Shown in pieces: positions 10,075 to 19,182 of a DNA stretch of 64,000 nucleotides (positions are counted from its first letter, which is position 1; every line of letters begins with the position of its first letter). The notes under the pieces are model-generated. The model was not told the DNA's origin and did not search any database. It worked only from the letters and a program-made list of their open reading frames with translations. A program made the translations under genes and the position numbers. Source of the stretch: Devosia algicola (lineage in GTDB: Bacteria; Pseudomonadota; Alphaproteobacteria; Rhizobiales; Devosiaceae); assembly GCF_028816455.1 (NCBI RefSeq), contig NZ_CP118246.1, positions 1,674,001-1,738,000 on the forward strand, written 5' to 3'.

Positions 10075-12398
10075 CCGCGCACCTCGCGTCGAACCCGCTC
10101 GCATCCCATCAGGACCCGCTCCGGCGTCACTGGTGTGTCCAGTCTTGGTGCAACCTTGTAGTCGCCCACGCTGGCAACAGCCATCGAGAGCGCCTCGACA
10201 ACGCTCATCGCCAACATAAGCGGCGGTTCGCCCACGGCCTTGGACCGACCTATCGTCGGCTCGGTGTTAACCGACCATTCTGCGATTTCCACATTGAAGA
10301 TCGGCGGCACATCGGACGCCAGCGGGATTTTGTAGGTCGAGGGCGCGTGCGTGCGCAACTGCCCCTTGTCGTCCCAAACCAACTCCTCCGTGGTCAGCCA
10401 GCCCATGCCCTGAATGAAGCCGCCCTCAATCTGCCCCATGTCTACCGCCGGGTTCAGCGATGTGCCGACATCGTGCAGAATATCAACGCGGTCAACCTGG
10501 TATTCACCGGTTAAAATGTCGATGGTCACTTCGGACACAGCGGCGCCATAGGCAAAATAGTAAAACGGATGCCCGCGCCCCGTCGCCCGGTCCCAATGGA
10601 TCTTCGGCGTCGTATAAAAACCTGTCGCCGACAATTGCACCCGATTGAGATAGGCAGAGGCAATCAACGCTTCAAATGACACAAACTCGTCACCTGCCTG
10701 AATGCCGCCGGGCACCCAAACCACGGCCTCTTCAGCACATTGGTAGATTTTAGCGGCATGCACCACCAATCGTTCCTTGATCTGACGCGCCGCGTCATGA
10801 GCCGCCATGCCATTAAGATCTGATCCCGATGATGCGGCGGTAGCGGACGTGTTAGGCACCTTGCCCGTCGACGTCGCCATGATCTTGATGCTATCGAGCC
10901 CCACCCCGAACGCGTCGGCAAGCACCTGGGCAACTTTGATATAAAGCCCCTGCCCCATTTCGGTACCGCCATGGCTCAAATGGATTGACCCATCCTTGTA
11001 GACATGCACCAGCGCCCCCGCCTGATTGTACCAGGTCGCCGTAAAAGAAATGCCGAATTTAACCGGGGTCAGCGCAATGCCCTTCTTGAGTACGGCGTTT
11101 TGCGCATTGTGCTTTTTGACCGCCGCCCGGCGCGCCTGATAGTTGGAGGATCGCTCCAACTCATCGACAATTCTAGCAATGATATTGTCGCTGACCGTCT
11201 GATGGTAAGGCGTAATATTATTGTCGTCGGTACCGTAGAAATTGGCTTTGCGAATATCGAGTGGATCGCGGTCAAGCGCATAGGCGATATCCTCGATCCA
11301 GCGCTCCGCCGCCAACATCCCCTGTGGGCCGCCGAAACCGCGAAACGCCGTGTTGGAAACCGTGTTGGTGTACAGTGGCTCCGAACGCACCCGCACTGCC
11401 GGATACCAGTAGGCATTGTCAGCATGAAACAGCGCCCGATCGGTTACCGGCCCCGACAGGTCAGACGAAAACCCCGCCCGCGCGCCATAGACCGCGTCGA
11501 CCGCCAATATCTTGCCGCTTTCGTCATAGCCGACGTCATAATCTACGACGAAGTCGTGACGTTTGCCCGTCGCGCTCATGTCATCGTCGCGATCCGGGCG
11601 AACCTTGCAGGCGCGCCGCCATTTCTTGGCGGCAAGCGCTACGACAGCCGCGAAAAGGTTGCCCTGCGTCTCCTTGCCGCCAAAGCCTCCCCCCATACGC
11701 CGCACATTGACGGTAACCGCATGCTGCTGCACGCCAAGCACATTGGCCACCATCAACTGCACTTCGCTGGGGTGCTGGGTCGACGAAAAGACCGTAACAT
11801 CCTCGTCCTCACCCGGAATGGCCATGGCAATCTGGCCCTCAAGGTAGAAATGGTCCTGCCCACCTATCGCCATGCTGCCAGCGACCCGCCGCGGCGCCTC
11901 GGCCATGCCTTTGTTAACATCCCCCCGTTCAAGTTTGAGCGGTTCAGTCACCAGTCTGCTGCCTGCCGCCTGCGCTGACTTGACGTCGGCAATGAATGGC
12001 AATGGTCGCAGTTCGATCTTGGCCAGTTGAGCGGCCCGCCGCGCCGCCTCGCGGGTCTCCCCGACCACGGCAAACATCGGTTGCCCCCAAAATTGCACTT
12101 CGCCCGACGCAAAGATCGGTTCATCATGCTTGTGGCTCGGGCTCACATCATTGTGGCCCGGAATATCGTCAATGCCCAAGACCCCGATTACCCCCGGCGC
12201 GGTCCTGACAGCGCTCAAGTCAATATCGACAATCTCGGCATGGGCACTTTGGGCCAAGCCGAGATAGGCGTGCATCGTGCCCGCTGGTTCGATAATATCG
12301 TCAATATATTCGGCAGCACCCGCGACATGCTTGGGTCCACTATCGTGCCGGGTTGCCTCATGCATTTGCGAGCGGGCGACACTGGGATGCTTGTTCAT
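10071..12398 (-). CDS. xdhB: xanthine dehydrogenase molybdopterin-binding subunit
   Basis: This 775-residue catalytic subunit oxidises hypoxanthine and xanthine to urate at the molybdenum centre. The N-terminal hammerhead domain starts HDSGPKHVAGAAEYIDDI. The molybdopterin domain shows RMGGGFGGKE, RSEPLYTNTVSNTAFRGFGGPQ, GGTEMGQGL and, near the C-terminus, GRSKAVGEPPLMLA with the catalytic glutamate. The length fits bacterial XdhB. The gene starts one base after the xdhA stop codon begins, so translation is coupled. No frame damage was seen over its 2.3 kb. Confidence 0.96.
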   Translation of the reverse strand: MNKHPSVARSQMHEATRHDSGPKHVAGAAEYIDDIIEPAGTMHAYLGLAQSAHAEIVDIDLSAVRTAPGVIGVLGIDDIPGHNDVSPSHKHDEPIFASGEVQFWGQPMFAVVGETREAARRAAQLAKIELRPLPFIADVKSAQAAGSRLVTEPLKLERGDVNKGMAEAPRRVAGSMAIGGQDHFYLEGQIAMAIPGEDEDVTVFSSTQHPSEVQLMVANVLGVQQHAVTVNVRRMGGGFGGKETQGNLFAAVVALAAKKWRRACKVRPDRDDDMSATGKRHDFVVDYDVGYDESGKILAVDAVYGARAGFSSDLSGPVTDRALFHADNAYWYPAVRVRSEPLYTNTVSNTAFRGFGGPQGMLAAERWIEDIAYALDRDPLDIRKANFYGTDDNNITPYHQTVSDNIIARIVDELERSSNYQARRAAVKKHNAQNAVLKKGIALTPVKFGISFTATWYNQAGALVHVYKDGSIHLSHGGTEMGQGLYIKVAQVLADAFGVGLDSIKIMATSTGKVPNTSATAASSGSDLNGMAAHDAARQIKERLVVHAAKIYQCAEEAVVWVPGGIQAGDEFVSFEALIASAYLNRVQLSATGFYTTPKIHWDRATGRGHPFYYFAYGAAVSEVTIDILTGEYQVDRVDILHDVGTSLNPAVDMGQIEGGFIQGMGWLTTEELVWDDKGQLRTHAPSTYKIPLASDVPPIFNVEIAEWSVNTEPTIGRSKAVGEPPLMLAMSVVEALSMAVASVGDYKVAPRLDTPVTPERVLMGCERVRREVRG

Positions 12399-13864
12399 CA
12401 GGCGGCCCCTCGCACCAGCCGCTGCCCGGCCCCGGTTGTTTCAGCATGAAACCGTCGCAACAGATTTTGCGCGACCAGTAAACGATATGCCGCCGAGGCC
12501 CTCATGTCGCCGATCGGTTGAAAATCACTGGCAAATGCCCCGACCGCCGCCTCGATTGTTTCAACTGTCCAGGGTTGGCCATCGAGCGCCGCTTCCACCG
12601 CTTTGGCACGTTTGGGCGTCGCCGCCATGCCCCCGAAGGCAATTCGCACCATGCCGACATGACCCGTGTCGTTGACAAACACTCGAAATGCCCCACAAAG
12701 CGCCGAAATATCCTCATCCCGCCGTTTGGAAATTTTGTAGGTAGCAAACTGCTCGCCCGCCGGGAGGTGGGGGATGGTGACACTTTCCACGAACTCACCC
12801 GGGCGCCGGTCCTGCTTGCCGTAATCGAGAAAATAATCCTCCAGCTTGATCTCGCGCCGATGTTCCCCCTGCCGCAAATGCAGCTTGGCCCCGAGCGCGA
12901 TAAACGGCGGCGGCGTGTCGCCAATCGGCGAACCGTTGGCAATATTGCCGCCAATCGTGCCCATATTGCGCACTTGTTCACCGGCAAACCGGTTCCACAG
13001 TTCCCCCAGCTGCGGAAAGTAGTTCGTAATGATCGGCAGCGCCTCTGAATAACTCACGCCAGCGTAAAAGCGGACCTCACTGTCGTTTTCGGCAATGCGG
13101 CGCAGCTCGGGAATATTGCCGATAAAGATGGCCGGGCCGATGTCGCGCATGAACTTGGTAACCCACAATCCAACGTCGGTGGACCCCGCAACAATGCGCG
13201 CCCTGGGCATGTCGGCATAAATTTCGGCAAGCTCGTCGAGATGCGCCGGTATGATAAATTTTTCGGCATCCTCGCCCAACTCAACCCGCGAACCGTCATT
13301 GAGTGTCTCGAGTCGCGCCTTGATCTTAATGCGTTCGGCTCGCAAGGGATCGGCCTCGGGCGCACCATAAGAGGAAATCGCCTTGGCCGCCCGAATGATG
13401 GGCGCGTAGCCGGTGCACCGGCAAAGATTGCCCTGCAAGGCGCGTTCAATCGCCGCCGTCGTCGGGTTGGGATCGCGCATCCAGAGCCCGTAAAGCGACA
13501 TGACAAAGCCGGGCGTGCAGAACCCGCATTGGCTGCCATGATGATCCACCATGGCCTGCTGCACCGGATGTAAAGTGCCGTCCTTGGCCGCCAGATGCTC
13601 CACGGTCACCACATGGCAACCATCGAGGCTGGCGACAAAACGAATACACGCGGTCACCGAATCATAGATGATCTCGTCGCCCGACAACCGTCCCACCAGC
13701 ACGGTGCAGGCCCCACAATCGCCTTCCGCACAGCCCTCTTTGGAGCCGCGCAAGCGCCTGTCGAGACGCAGGAAATCCAACAAGGTGGTCGTCGGCGACA
13801 CCTCGGTCAGCGAGATTTCCTCGTTGTTGAGAATAAACCGGATCGCGCCGCGTATATTGGCCAT
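12398..13864 (-). CDS. xdhA: xanthine dehydrogenase small subunit (2Fe-2S and FAD domains)
   Basis: The 488-residue subunit carries electrons from the molybdenum site to NAD. The first 2Fe-2S domain has cysteines 45, 50, 53 and 72 (GCAEGDCGAC). The second has CGFC at 113-116 and CRC at 148-150. An FAD-binding domain follows, with IVAGSTDVGLWVTK and TIGGNIANGSPIGD, then the CO-dehydrogenase-type C-terminal domain. I use the ATG at 13864, which has GGGG upstream and begins two bases after the uraH stop. Fusion of iron-sulfur and FAD parts in one chain is the usual bacterial XdhA form. Confidence 0.96.
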   Translation of the reverse strand: MANIRGAIRFILNNEEISLTEVSPTTTLLDFLRLDRRLRGSKEGCAEGDCGACTVLVGRLSGDEIIYDSVTACIRFVASLDGCHVVTVEHLAAKDGTLHPVQQAMVDHHGSQCGFCTPGFVMSLYGLWMRDPNPTTAAIERALQGNLCRCTGYAPIIRAAKAISSYGAPEADPLRAERIKIKARLETLNDGSRVELGEDAEKFIIPAHLDELAEIYADMPRARIVAGSTDVGLWVTKFMRDIGPAIFIGNIPELRRIAENDSEVRFYAGVSYSEALPIITNYFPQLGELWNRFAGEQVRNMGTIGGNIANGSPIGDTPPPFIALGAKLHLRQGEHRREIKLEDYFLDYGKQDRRPGEFVESVTIPHLPAGEQFATYKISKRRDEDISALCGAFRVFVNDTGHVGMVRIAFGGMAATPKRAKAVEAALDGQPWTVETIEAAVGAFASDFQPIGDMRASAAYRLLVAQNLLRRFHAETTGAGQRLVRGAA

Positions 13865-13865
13865 C

Positions 13866-14222
13866 TTAACTACCCCGATAAGTGGAATAGGCAAAGGGAC
13901 TCACCAGCAACGGCACGTGATAGTGACTCTCGTCGCTGATCGAAAAGCGGATGGGGACAACGTCCAGAAACGGAGTTTCAAGCGCAACGCCAAGCCGCTC
14001 GAAATACTGCCCAACATGAAACTGGATCTCGAACACGCCCTTGTCGAACTGCTCCCCTTCCAACAGCGGCTGGTCAACTCGACCGTCCGCATTGGTGAAG
14101 CTTTCAGCGATATGATGATTGTGGTCGCCATGCACATAGAGCAGATCAAGACGCATTCCCCGTGCCGGCTTGCCATGCATGGTGTCCAGAACGTGCGTCG
14201 TCAGGCGCCCAGATCCCGCCAT
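13866..14222 (-). CDS. uraH: 5-hydroxyisourate hydrolase
   Basis: UraH, a transthyretin-related protein, hydrolyses 5-hydroxyisourate to OHCU. The 118-residue product has the family signatures: GRLTTHVLDTMHGKPARGM at the N-terminus (active-site histidine), GRVDQPL in the middle and the C-terminal YHVPLLVSPFAYSTYRGS with the invariant YRGS end. The open frame extends upstream, but the ATG at 14222 begins the conserved domain. It is the first gene of the minus-strand purine series and faces puuE-uraD across a 155-base gap. Confidence 0.95.
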   Translation of the reverse strand: MAGSGRLTTHVLDTMHGKPARGMRLDLLYVHGDHNHHIAESFTNADGRVDQPLLEGEQFDKGVFEIQFHVGQYFERLGVALETPFLDVVPIRFSISDESHYHVPLLVSPFAYSTYRGS

Positions 14223-14377
14223 TACTGCTATCCTTCGGTTTCCCCAACGTCGCAGACTATCGCAAATTTCGTCTGTTCCAAGGGGGCGACGCAAATTTTT
14301 ACCATTTGGTCTATTTTGTACATCTTGCCGTTGGCGACGGGTTGGTTAAACTCGGCCACAAACAGCGAGACAAATTG
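14223..14377. promoter_or_regulatory. divergent promoter region between uraH and puuE-uraD
   Basis: The 155-base gap separates two divergent purine-degradation transcripts and must hold both promoters. It is AT-rich between about 14290 and 14330 (TTTGGTCTATTTTGTACATC). I could not define an operator with confidence. Confidence 0.5.
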
Positions 14378-15794
14378 ATGCGTTACCCCCGCGATCTCCA
14401 TGGATATGGCGCCAACCCACCAGAGGTAAATTGGCCCGGCGGCGCCCATGTCGCCGTGCAGTTCGTGCTCAATTATGAAGAAGGTGGCGAAAACAACATT
14501 TTGCATGGCGACGCGGCATCCGAGGCTTTTCTCGCCGACGTTGTTGGTGCCGCGCCTTGGCCCGGCCAGCGCCATTGGAACATTGAATCGATGTATGAAT
14601 ATGGCGCCCGCGCTGGGTTTTGGCGTCTGCATGCCATGTTCACCAAAGCCAATTTTGGGTTGACTATTTATGGCGTGGCCACCGCCTTGATGCGTGCCCC
14701 CGCCCAATTGGAGGCTATGCAGGCGGCAGGATGGGAAATCGCCAGCCACGGCTATAAATGGGTCGAGCATAAGGATATGCCGCCCGAGATCGAACGCGAC
14801 CAGATCCAACAGGCCATTCATCTACATACCATAGCAACCGGCGAACGCCCATTGGGCTGGTATACGGGACGCTGCTCGCTTAATACGGTTGATCTGGTCT
14901 CCGAAGAGGGTGGATTTTCTTATATTTCGGACACCTACGACGATGATCTGCCCTATTGGCGGGTCCACAATGATCGTCCGCAACTGATAATTCCTTATAC
15001 GCTTTCCGCCAACGACATGCGCTTTGTCACGCCCTCAGGCTTTGACAATGGCCAAGCCTATTTCCAGTTTCTCAAGGACAGTTTTGATTGCCTATATGCC
15101 GAAGGCCAGGCCGGTCGACCCAAAATGATGAGTGTCGGCCTGCATTGCCGCCTTGTCGGCCAACCCGGCCGCGCCATGGGGCTGCAGCGGTTTCTCGACT
15201 ACATCGCCAGCAAGGATAAAGTGTGGGTGCCGACCCGCCTCGATATTGCTCGTCACTGGGCCATCAACCACCCCTATCAACGACCATCGTTGCAACCCAG
15301 CAAACTCGACAAAGCCGGTTTCGTCGAACATTTCGGCTCCATTTTCGAGCATTCTGCCTGGATTGCCGAGCGCGCATGGGAAAGCGAGCCTCGCCCCTGC
15401 CAACGATACCGCTGTAGGCCTGCATTTCGCCTTGCGCACACAATTTCGCCTCGCCAGCGATGACGAAAAACGCGGCGTACTACGCGCCCACCCCGATCTT
15501 GCCGGCAAACTCGCGGCCGCAAAACGGCTGACCGAGGCGTCCACCGCCGAGCAGGCGTCCGCCGGCCTCGATGCGCTGACCGATACCGAGCGCGACAGTT
15601 TCACCCGCCTCAACGCCACCTATGTCGAAAAATTTGGTTTTCCCTTCATCATTGCAGTCAAGGACAATACCAAGGCCTCAATCCTTGCGGCATTTCAGCA
15701 GCGGCTCAACAATAGCCCCGAAATCGAGTTCAACGCCGCCTGCAGTCAGGTCGAACGAATCGCCCGACTTCGCCTTGATGCCCTGCTGCCTTAG
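14378..15794 (+). CDS. puuE-uraD: allantoinase PuuE fused to OHCU decarboxylase UraD (one frameshift at about 15389)
   Basis: The first 310 or so residues form a polysaccharide-deacetylase-fold allantoinase (MRYPRDLHGYGANPPEVNWPGG, EIASHGYKWVEH, GLHCRLVGQPGRA), which opens allantoin to allantoate. The C-terminal part is an OHCU decarboxylase (FVEHFGSIFEHSAWIAERAW, RAHPDLAGKLA, EQASAGLDAL, FGFPFIIAVK), which makes S-allantoin from OHCU. The frame shifts inside UraD. Removing one base from AGCCT (15387-15391) joins both halves into 471 residues. The fusion therefore puts the enzymes just before and just after allantoin in one chain. No strong ribosome site precedes the ATG (only GCGAGA). Each half is recognised with confidence. 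Confidence 0.9.
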
Positions 15795-15805
15795 GGGGCA
15801 GTTGC

Positions 15806-16267
15806 TTATTTGTAGAATCCCTCGCGCAACATGATGCCGTGCTCAAGATAGACCTTGAGTGCGCACAACATGCCGGTCCAGCCCTCGCAATTGCCATAGG
15901 ATGATTTGAGGCCCGATGCGGTCTCCCGCCAGCCTTCTTCGGCAATGCCCACCAGCGTCCGTCCATCCTCGAGCGCCAAAAAGGTCAAGGTCACGGTCGT
16001 TTCATACTGAACCGCCGCCTCACCCTCGCCTTCGCTTGCCGCCCAGTGCAAAACGATTTCCTTGTCCTTGATCACGCGCTCGACGCGCACCGGAAACGCC
16101 CCCGGAAAATCGTGAAAGTCCCAACTAACGGTAGCCCCGGTTTCGAGGCGCCCCTTGGCGCCGCCGGTAGTAAAATAGTTGCTCAATTGTTGCGGATCGA
16201 CCACCGCCTCGAACACCTCGCCAACCGGCTTGTTGATCCGACCAGCGACCTTGAATCCATAGCTCAT
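15806..16267 (-). CDS. SRPBCC (AHSA1-like) domain protein
   Basis: This 153-residue protein is a START/Bet v 1 fold of the AHSA1-like type: MSYGFKVAGRINKPVGEVFEAVVDPQQLSNYF at the N-terminus, a central VSWDFHDFPGAFPVRV strand and a C-terminal helix region SSYGNCEGWTGMLCALKVYLEHG. Such proteins bind small hydrophobic ligands, and many are encoded beside ArsR-type regulators, as here. GGAGG lies upstream of the chosen ATG. The product is divergent from the ArsR gene and shares its palindromic operator. The ligand is unknown. Confidence 0.85.
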   Translation of the reverse strand: MSYGFKVAGRINKPVGEVFEAVVDPQQLSNYFTTGGAKGRLETGATVSWDFHDFPGAFPVRVERVIKDKEIVLHWAASEGEGEAAVQYETTVTLTFLALEDGRTLVGIAEEGWRETASGLKSSYGNCEGWTGMLCALKVYLEHGIMLREGFYK

Positions 16268-16300
16268 CTGGTAATCCTCCACATTGACGTAAACAACAAT

Positions 16301-16320
16301 ATGTTATAGTTCTATAACAT
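16301..16320. promoter_or_regulatory. palindromic operator overlapping the ArsR start codon
   Basis: ATGTTATAGTTCTATAACAT is a perfect inverted repeat of nine bases around TT. Its last two bases are the first two of the ArsR start codon, and it lies 34 bases from the divergent SRPBCC start. Binding here could block both genes. It is probably the ArsR autoregulatory site. Confidence 0.75.
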
Positions 16321-16654
16321 GTCAAACGATGAGCACGACGATGCCATATTCAAGGCTCTGGGGCACCGCCACAGACGCCAGTTGCTAGATCTGCTCAAGG
16401 CAGAACCGCGCACCACCGGAACATTGTGCGAGTTGCTGCCCGCGTTGGACCGCTGCACAGTCATGCAGCATCTCAAGGTCTTGGAGCAGGCGGGCCTGAT
16501 CATTGCCGAGCGCCGCGGCCGTCAGCGTTGGAACTATCTTGATGCCCTGCCCATTCACGCCCTGCACGAGCGCTGGATCGGCCCATATGCCGCTTATGCT
16601 GCATCCATGCTGGCACGGCTCGAGAAGGACCTCAATAGAGTTCCAGTTTCCTGA
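16319..16654 (+). CDS. ArsR-family transcriptional regulator
   Basis: The 111-residue protein is a winged-helix repressor (AIFKALGHRHRRQLLDLLKAEPRTTGTLCELLPALDRCTVMQHLKVLEQAGLI, then a RRGRQRWNYLD wing). There is no CVC-type metal site in helix 3, so it is probably not a metal sensor; regulators of this kind often control an adjacent SRPBCC gene. No Shine-Dalgarno sequence precedes the ATG, because the palindromic operator occupies that position. Translation may therefore be leaderless. The function is inferred from fold and context. Confidence 0.88.
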   Translation: MSNDEHDDAIFKALGHRHRRQLLDLLKAEPRTTGTLCELLPALDRCTVMQHLKVLEQAGLIIAERRGRQRWNYLDALPIHALHERWIGPYAAYAASMLARLEKDLNRVPVS

Positions 16655-16865
16655 TACCCCCTTGCAGCAAGGCCAAAGCTACGGCTAACTGCCCGCAGTT
16701 ATTCGAGAAAGCACGAGCCTCATGAACATCCTCATCGCGCCACCCGCTGACATTGAATTGCCAACCCTCGTCCGCCATAAAGTCAAACTGGTCCCAACGG
16801 GCCGCATGTCCCGCATGCAACTGTTCGGCAGGGTCGCGCCATGACTGAAAACCGATTGCCCAGAA

Positions 16866-17351
16866 TTGAGCCTGCAACCGCTGACAGCCAGAGCATTTGC
16901 GCCGTTCGGGCAACTCATTCAATGCGACGGCGCCACCCATTACCCCATCAATCAGGGTATGACCGAGCGTTACCACGATCTGGCAACGATCGAACTGGCT
17001 GGCGAAAATTCCAGACCCATGATTTCGATCTTTCGCGGCCAGCCCTATCAAATGCCGCTCGAACTGAAAATGATGGAACGCCATCCGCTGGGCAGCCAGG
17101 CCTTTTACCCATTGTCGGACCAACCCTTTATCGTCATCGTGGCGCCCGACAATCAAGGCCAACCGGCCCGTCCGCTAGCCTTTCTCACCACGCCGGGCCA
17201 GGGCATCAACATCGCCATGAACGTTTGGCATGGCGTTTTGACACCGCTACATCAGATCAGCGACTTTATTGTCGTCGACCGTGGTGGTGAGGGCAATAAT
17301 CTGGACGAGCATCATTTCGGGTTCACCTACCTGATCGTCAGCACCGCCTGA
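16866..17351 (+). CDS. allA: ureidoglycolate lyase
   Basis: AllA splits ureidoglycolate into glyoxylate and urea, the last step that feeds malate synthase at the left of the window. The 161-residue cupin-like protein shows LTARAFAPFGQLIQCDG, INQGMTERYHDLA, ERHPLGSQAFYPL, VWHGVLTPL and DFIVVDRGGEGNN, matching the family along its length. The frame opens with TTG at 16866, and no better start with a ribosome site was found, so the first few residues are uncertain. An allantoicase or allantoate amidohydrolase, needed between PuuE and AllA, is not in the window. Confidence 0.92.
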   Translation: MSLQPLTARAFAPFGQLIQCDGATHYPINQGMTERYHDLATIELAGENSRPMISIFRGQPYQMPLELKMMERHPLGSQAFYPLSDQPFIVIVAPDNQGQPARPLAFLTTPGQGINIAMNVWHGVLTPLHQISDFIVVDRGGEGNNLDEHHFGFTYLIVSTA

Positions 17352-17440
17352 CCTGCCCCGATTAACGACGGCAGTTACTTATCCTTGGCCTCGCCCCAAC
17401 CAATGCCTATGATATCGGCCAACCTGGGAGGACAATCACC

Positions 17441-18245
17441 ATGGCCCGCCAAATTTTAGCAACGAACCTTGCCGCCGTGGCCTTGCTCATTATGGCTTGG
17501 ATGCCAACATACGCTGCCGAGCCTTTCCCAGCATGTTACCGGTCAAATAACCTACCGGGAACGCGTCGCCCTGCCTCCAAATTCCAGCTTGCGCATGGCC
17601 ATTGTTGATATTGCAAAGCCTGACTTTCCCGAGATTGTCGTGGCAACCGCCGCCATATCCCCGACTGGCCAGGTGCCATTGCAGTTTGATTTCTCGGTTC
17701 AGTCCCGCCTCTTCAATGCCAACGGCCAATTCGGCGTCACGGCCCAGATCATCGCCGATAATCAGGTGTGGTTTGCCACTGCGCGCCCGGTTCCTATCCG
17801 GTCCGGCTCGACACCCGCCCTGTTACTGACCCTCTCCATGGCCGACACCAGCAACACCAATGTCACCCTTGCGGCCAACAGTCCAAGCGTCAGGCTTGCC
17901 GTCTCAGGTGAACTTTTTGATACTCAGTGGCAGATTGTCACCATCGCGGGTAATCCGGTTATCGGTGAAACCGATCTGAGCTTTTCGATTGCGACAGATC
18001 ATCGTGGTGGCGGCAACGCCGGATGCAACAGCTATTTTGCCCAAATCAACATTGATGGCCAGCAATTGACTGTCGGCCCGATCGCCGCGACACGCATGGC
18101 CTGTGCGCCCGCCGTAATGGTGCAGGAAGCGGCCCTATTTGCCGCTTTGGAAAATGTCTGGACCTACAAACTCACCAAGTCCGAACTCGTCCTGCTCGGG
18201 ACCGACGGGGCCGTCCTGCTCAAACTGCACGCTAGACGGAATTGA
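17441..18245 (+). CDS. secreted YbaY/META-domain protein (one frameshift at about 17522)
   Basis: The start ATG follows GGGAGGACAATCACC and opens a signal peptide (MARQILATNLAAVALLIMAW, ending near TYAAE). After one extra base in AGCCT (17520-17524) the mature protein continues in the next frame. Its first domain resembles the YbaY/T3SS-pilotin-like lipoprotein domain (GQITYRERVALPPNSSLRMAIVDI). Its second is a META/HslJ domain (WQIVTIAGNPVIGETDLSFSI, GCNSYFAQ, TRMACAPAVMVQEAALFAAL). Restored length is 267 residues. META domains occur in heat-shock and envelope-stress proteins; the precise role is unknown. Confidence 0.82.
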
Positions 18246-18296
18246 CATTGTCGGCGCTCGCTGGCTGACTGGAGCAAATCAGCTTCAGAGGTAGCC

Positions 18297-18920
18297 ATGC
18301 AGACCAGTGACTTGATTGATCGGCTACTCGATGTCATCGAAACCGAAATCGCGCCCAAGACTCGAATTGGCGTTAAAACGGGGAACAAGGTTTTCGGCGC
18401 GGCGATCCTGCGAAAAGCCGACCTGTCCGTTGTCATCGCTGAAACCAACAATGAGACCGAAAATCCGCTGTGGCACGGCGAGATGCACGCCATCAAACGA
18501 TTTTTCGAACTCGACCCGGCAGCGCGGCCGGATGTGAAGGACTGCATTTTCCTTGCCACGCACGAACCATGCTCGCTGTGCCTGTCGGGCATAACGTGGT
18601 CAGGGTTCGACAATTTCTACTATTTGTTCAGTTACGAAGACACCCGCGACAGCTTTGCTATCCCCTATGACATCGCCATTCTCAAAGCGGTTTATGCGGT
18701 CCCTGAGCCCGAAACCGGCATCGTCTCGGCAGATCGACCACTCTACAACCGAACCAACCAATATTGGCAAAGCCACAATATTGCGCAATTGATCGCCAGC
18801 CTGGATCGTGGCGGACGCGAGGCCCTGTTAGGCCGATTTGATGATATTACGGCGCTGTACGCCGACTTGTCGGCCATCTATCAGGCCGACAAAGGCGAAA
18901 AAGGCATTCCGCTGGCATAA
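18297..18920 (+). CDS. zinc-dependent nucleoside/nucleotide deaminase family protein
   Basis: This 207-residue protein has the cytidine-deaminase-fold zinc site: His60 and Glu62 in HGEMHA, and Cys92 and Cys95 in PCSLC. The residues around it (FLATHEPCSLCLSGITWSGFDNFYYLFSYEDT) place it in the CMP/dCMP deaminase-like superfamily, but it is longer than tadA or guaD-type deaminases, with an extra C-terminal 80 residues. AGAGG precedes the ATG. Its closeness to the purine genes hints at a nucleobase substrate, but the sequence does not prove that. Confidence 0.82.
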   Translation: MQTSDLIDRLLDVIETEIAPKTRIGVKTGNKVFGAAILRKADLSVVIAETNNETENPLWHGEMHAIKRFFELDPAARPDVKDCIFLATHEPCSLCLSGITWSGFDNFYYLFSYEDTRDSFAIPYDIAILKAVYAVPEPETGIVSADRPLYNRTNQYWQSHNIAQLIASLDRGGREALLGRFDDITALYADLSAIYQADKGEKGIPLA

Positions 18921-18923
18921 CGC

Positions 18924-19076
18924 CTATTCGGTAACTACCGCACTTGCCACCATCTCGCTCCGAGGAACGTCGGCAAAAGATGCGGCAAAGGTCAAAACGC
19001 TCAAGGCGAGAATAAACAGGGCGGTTAAAAAAAACTGGGGCATGGTGCGAAGTCCTTGAAATACTAACTGACTCAT
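18924..19076 (-). CDS. 50-residue hypothetical protein with one hydrophobic segment
   Basis: This short frame is supported by a ribosome site (GGCGGAG, seven bases before the ATG). Residues 12-33 are strongly hydrophobic (TMPQFFLTALFILALSVLTF), followed by AASFADVPRSE, which could be a signal cleavage site or a periplasmic tail. It fills the gap between the deaminase and the rhlE terminator on the minus strand. I do not recognise a family. It could be a small membrane or secreted protein; expression is not proven. Confidence 0.5.
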   Translation of the reverse strand: MSQLVFQGLRTMPQFFLTALFILALSVLTFAASFADVPRSEMVASAVVTE

Positions 19077-19142
19077 ACTGCTCCGCCTCTGAACTAGGTC
19101 CGCCCGACCCGTTCATAATACATTAATCATTATGCTTTGATG

Positions 19143-19169
19143 AAAAAGAGCGGCATTGCGCCGCCCTTT
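19143..19169 (-). terminator. rho-independent terminator of rhlE
   Basis: Read on the minus strand, a ten-pair stem (AAAGGGCGGC with GCCGCTCTTT, one G-U pair) around a five-base loop is followed by T residues, directly after the rhlE stop. The plus strand also has a T-rich tail. Confidence 0.75.
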
Positions 19170-19182
19170 CTTTAACTTAAGG

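Noticed and set aside
16632..16865. Minus-strand frame ending in WRDPAEQLHAGHAARW and similar, between the ArsR gene and allA
   Set aside because: It reads protein-like over about 75 codons, but its upstream half is the antisense of allA, it has no own start, and I recognise no family. The 210-base gap is left without a gene.
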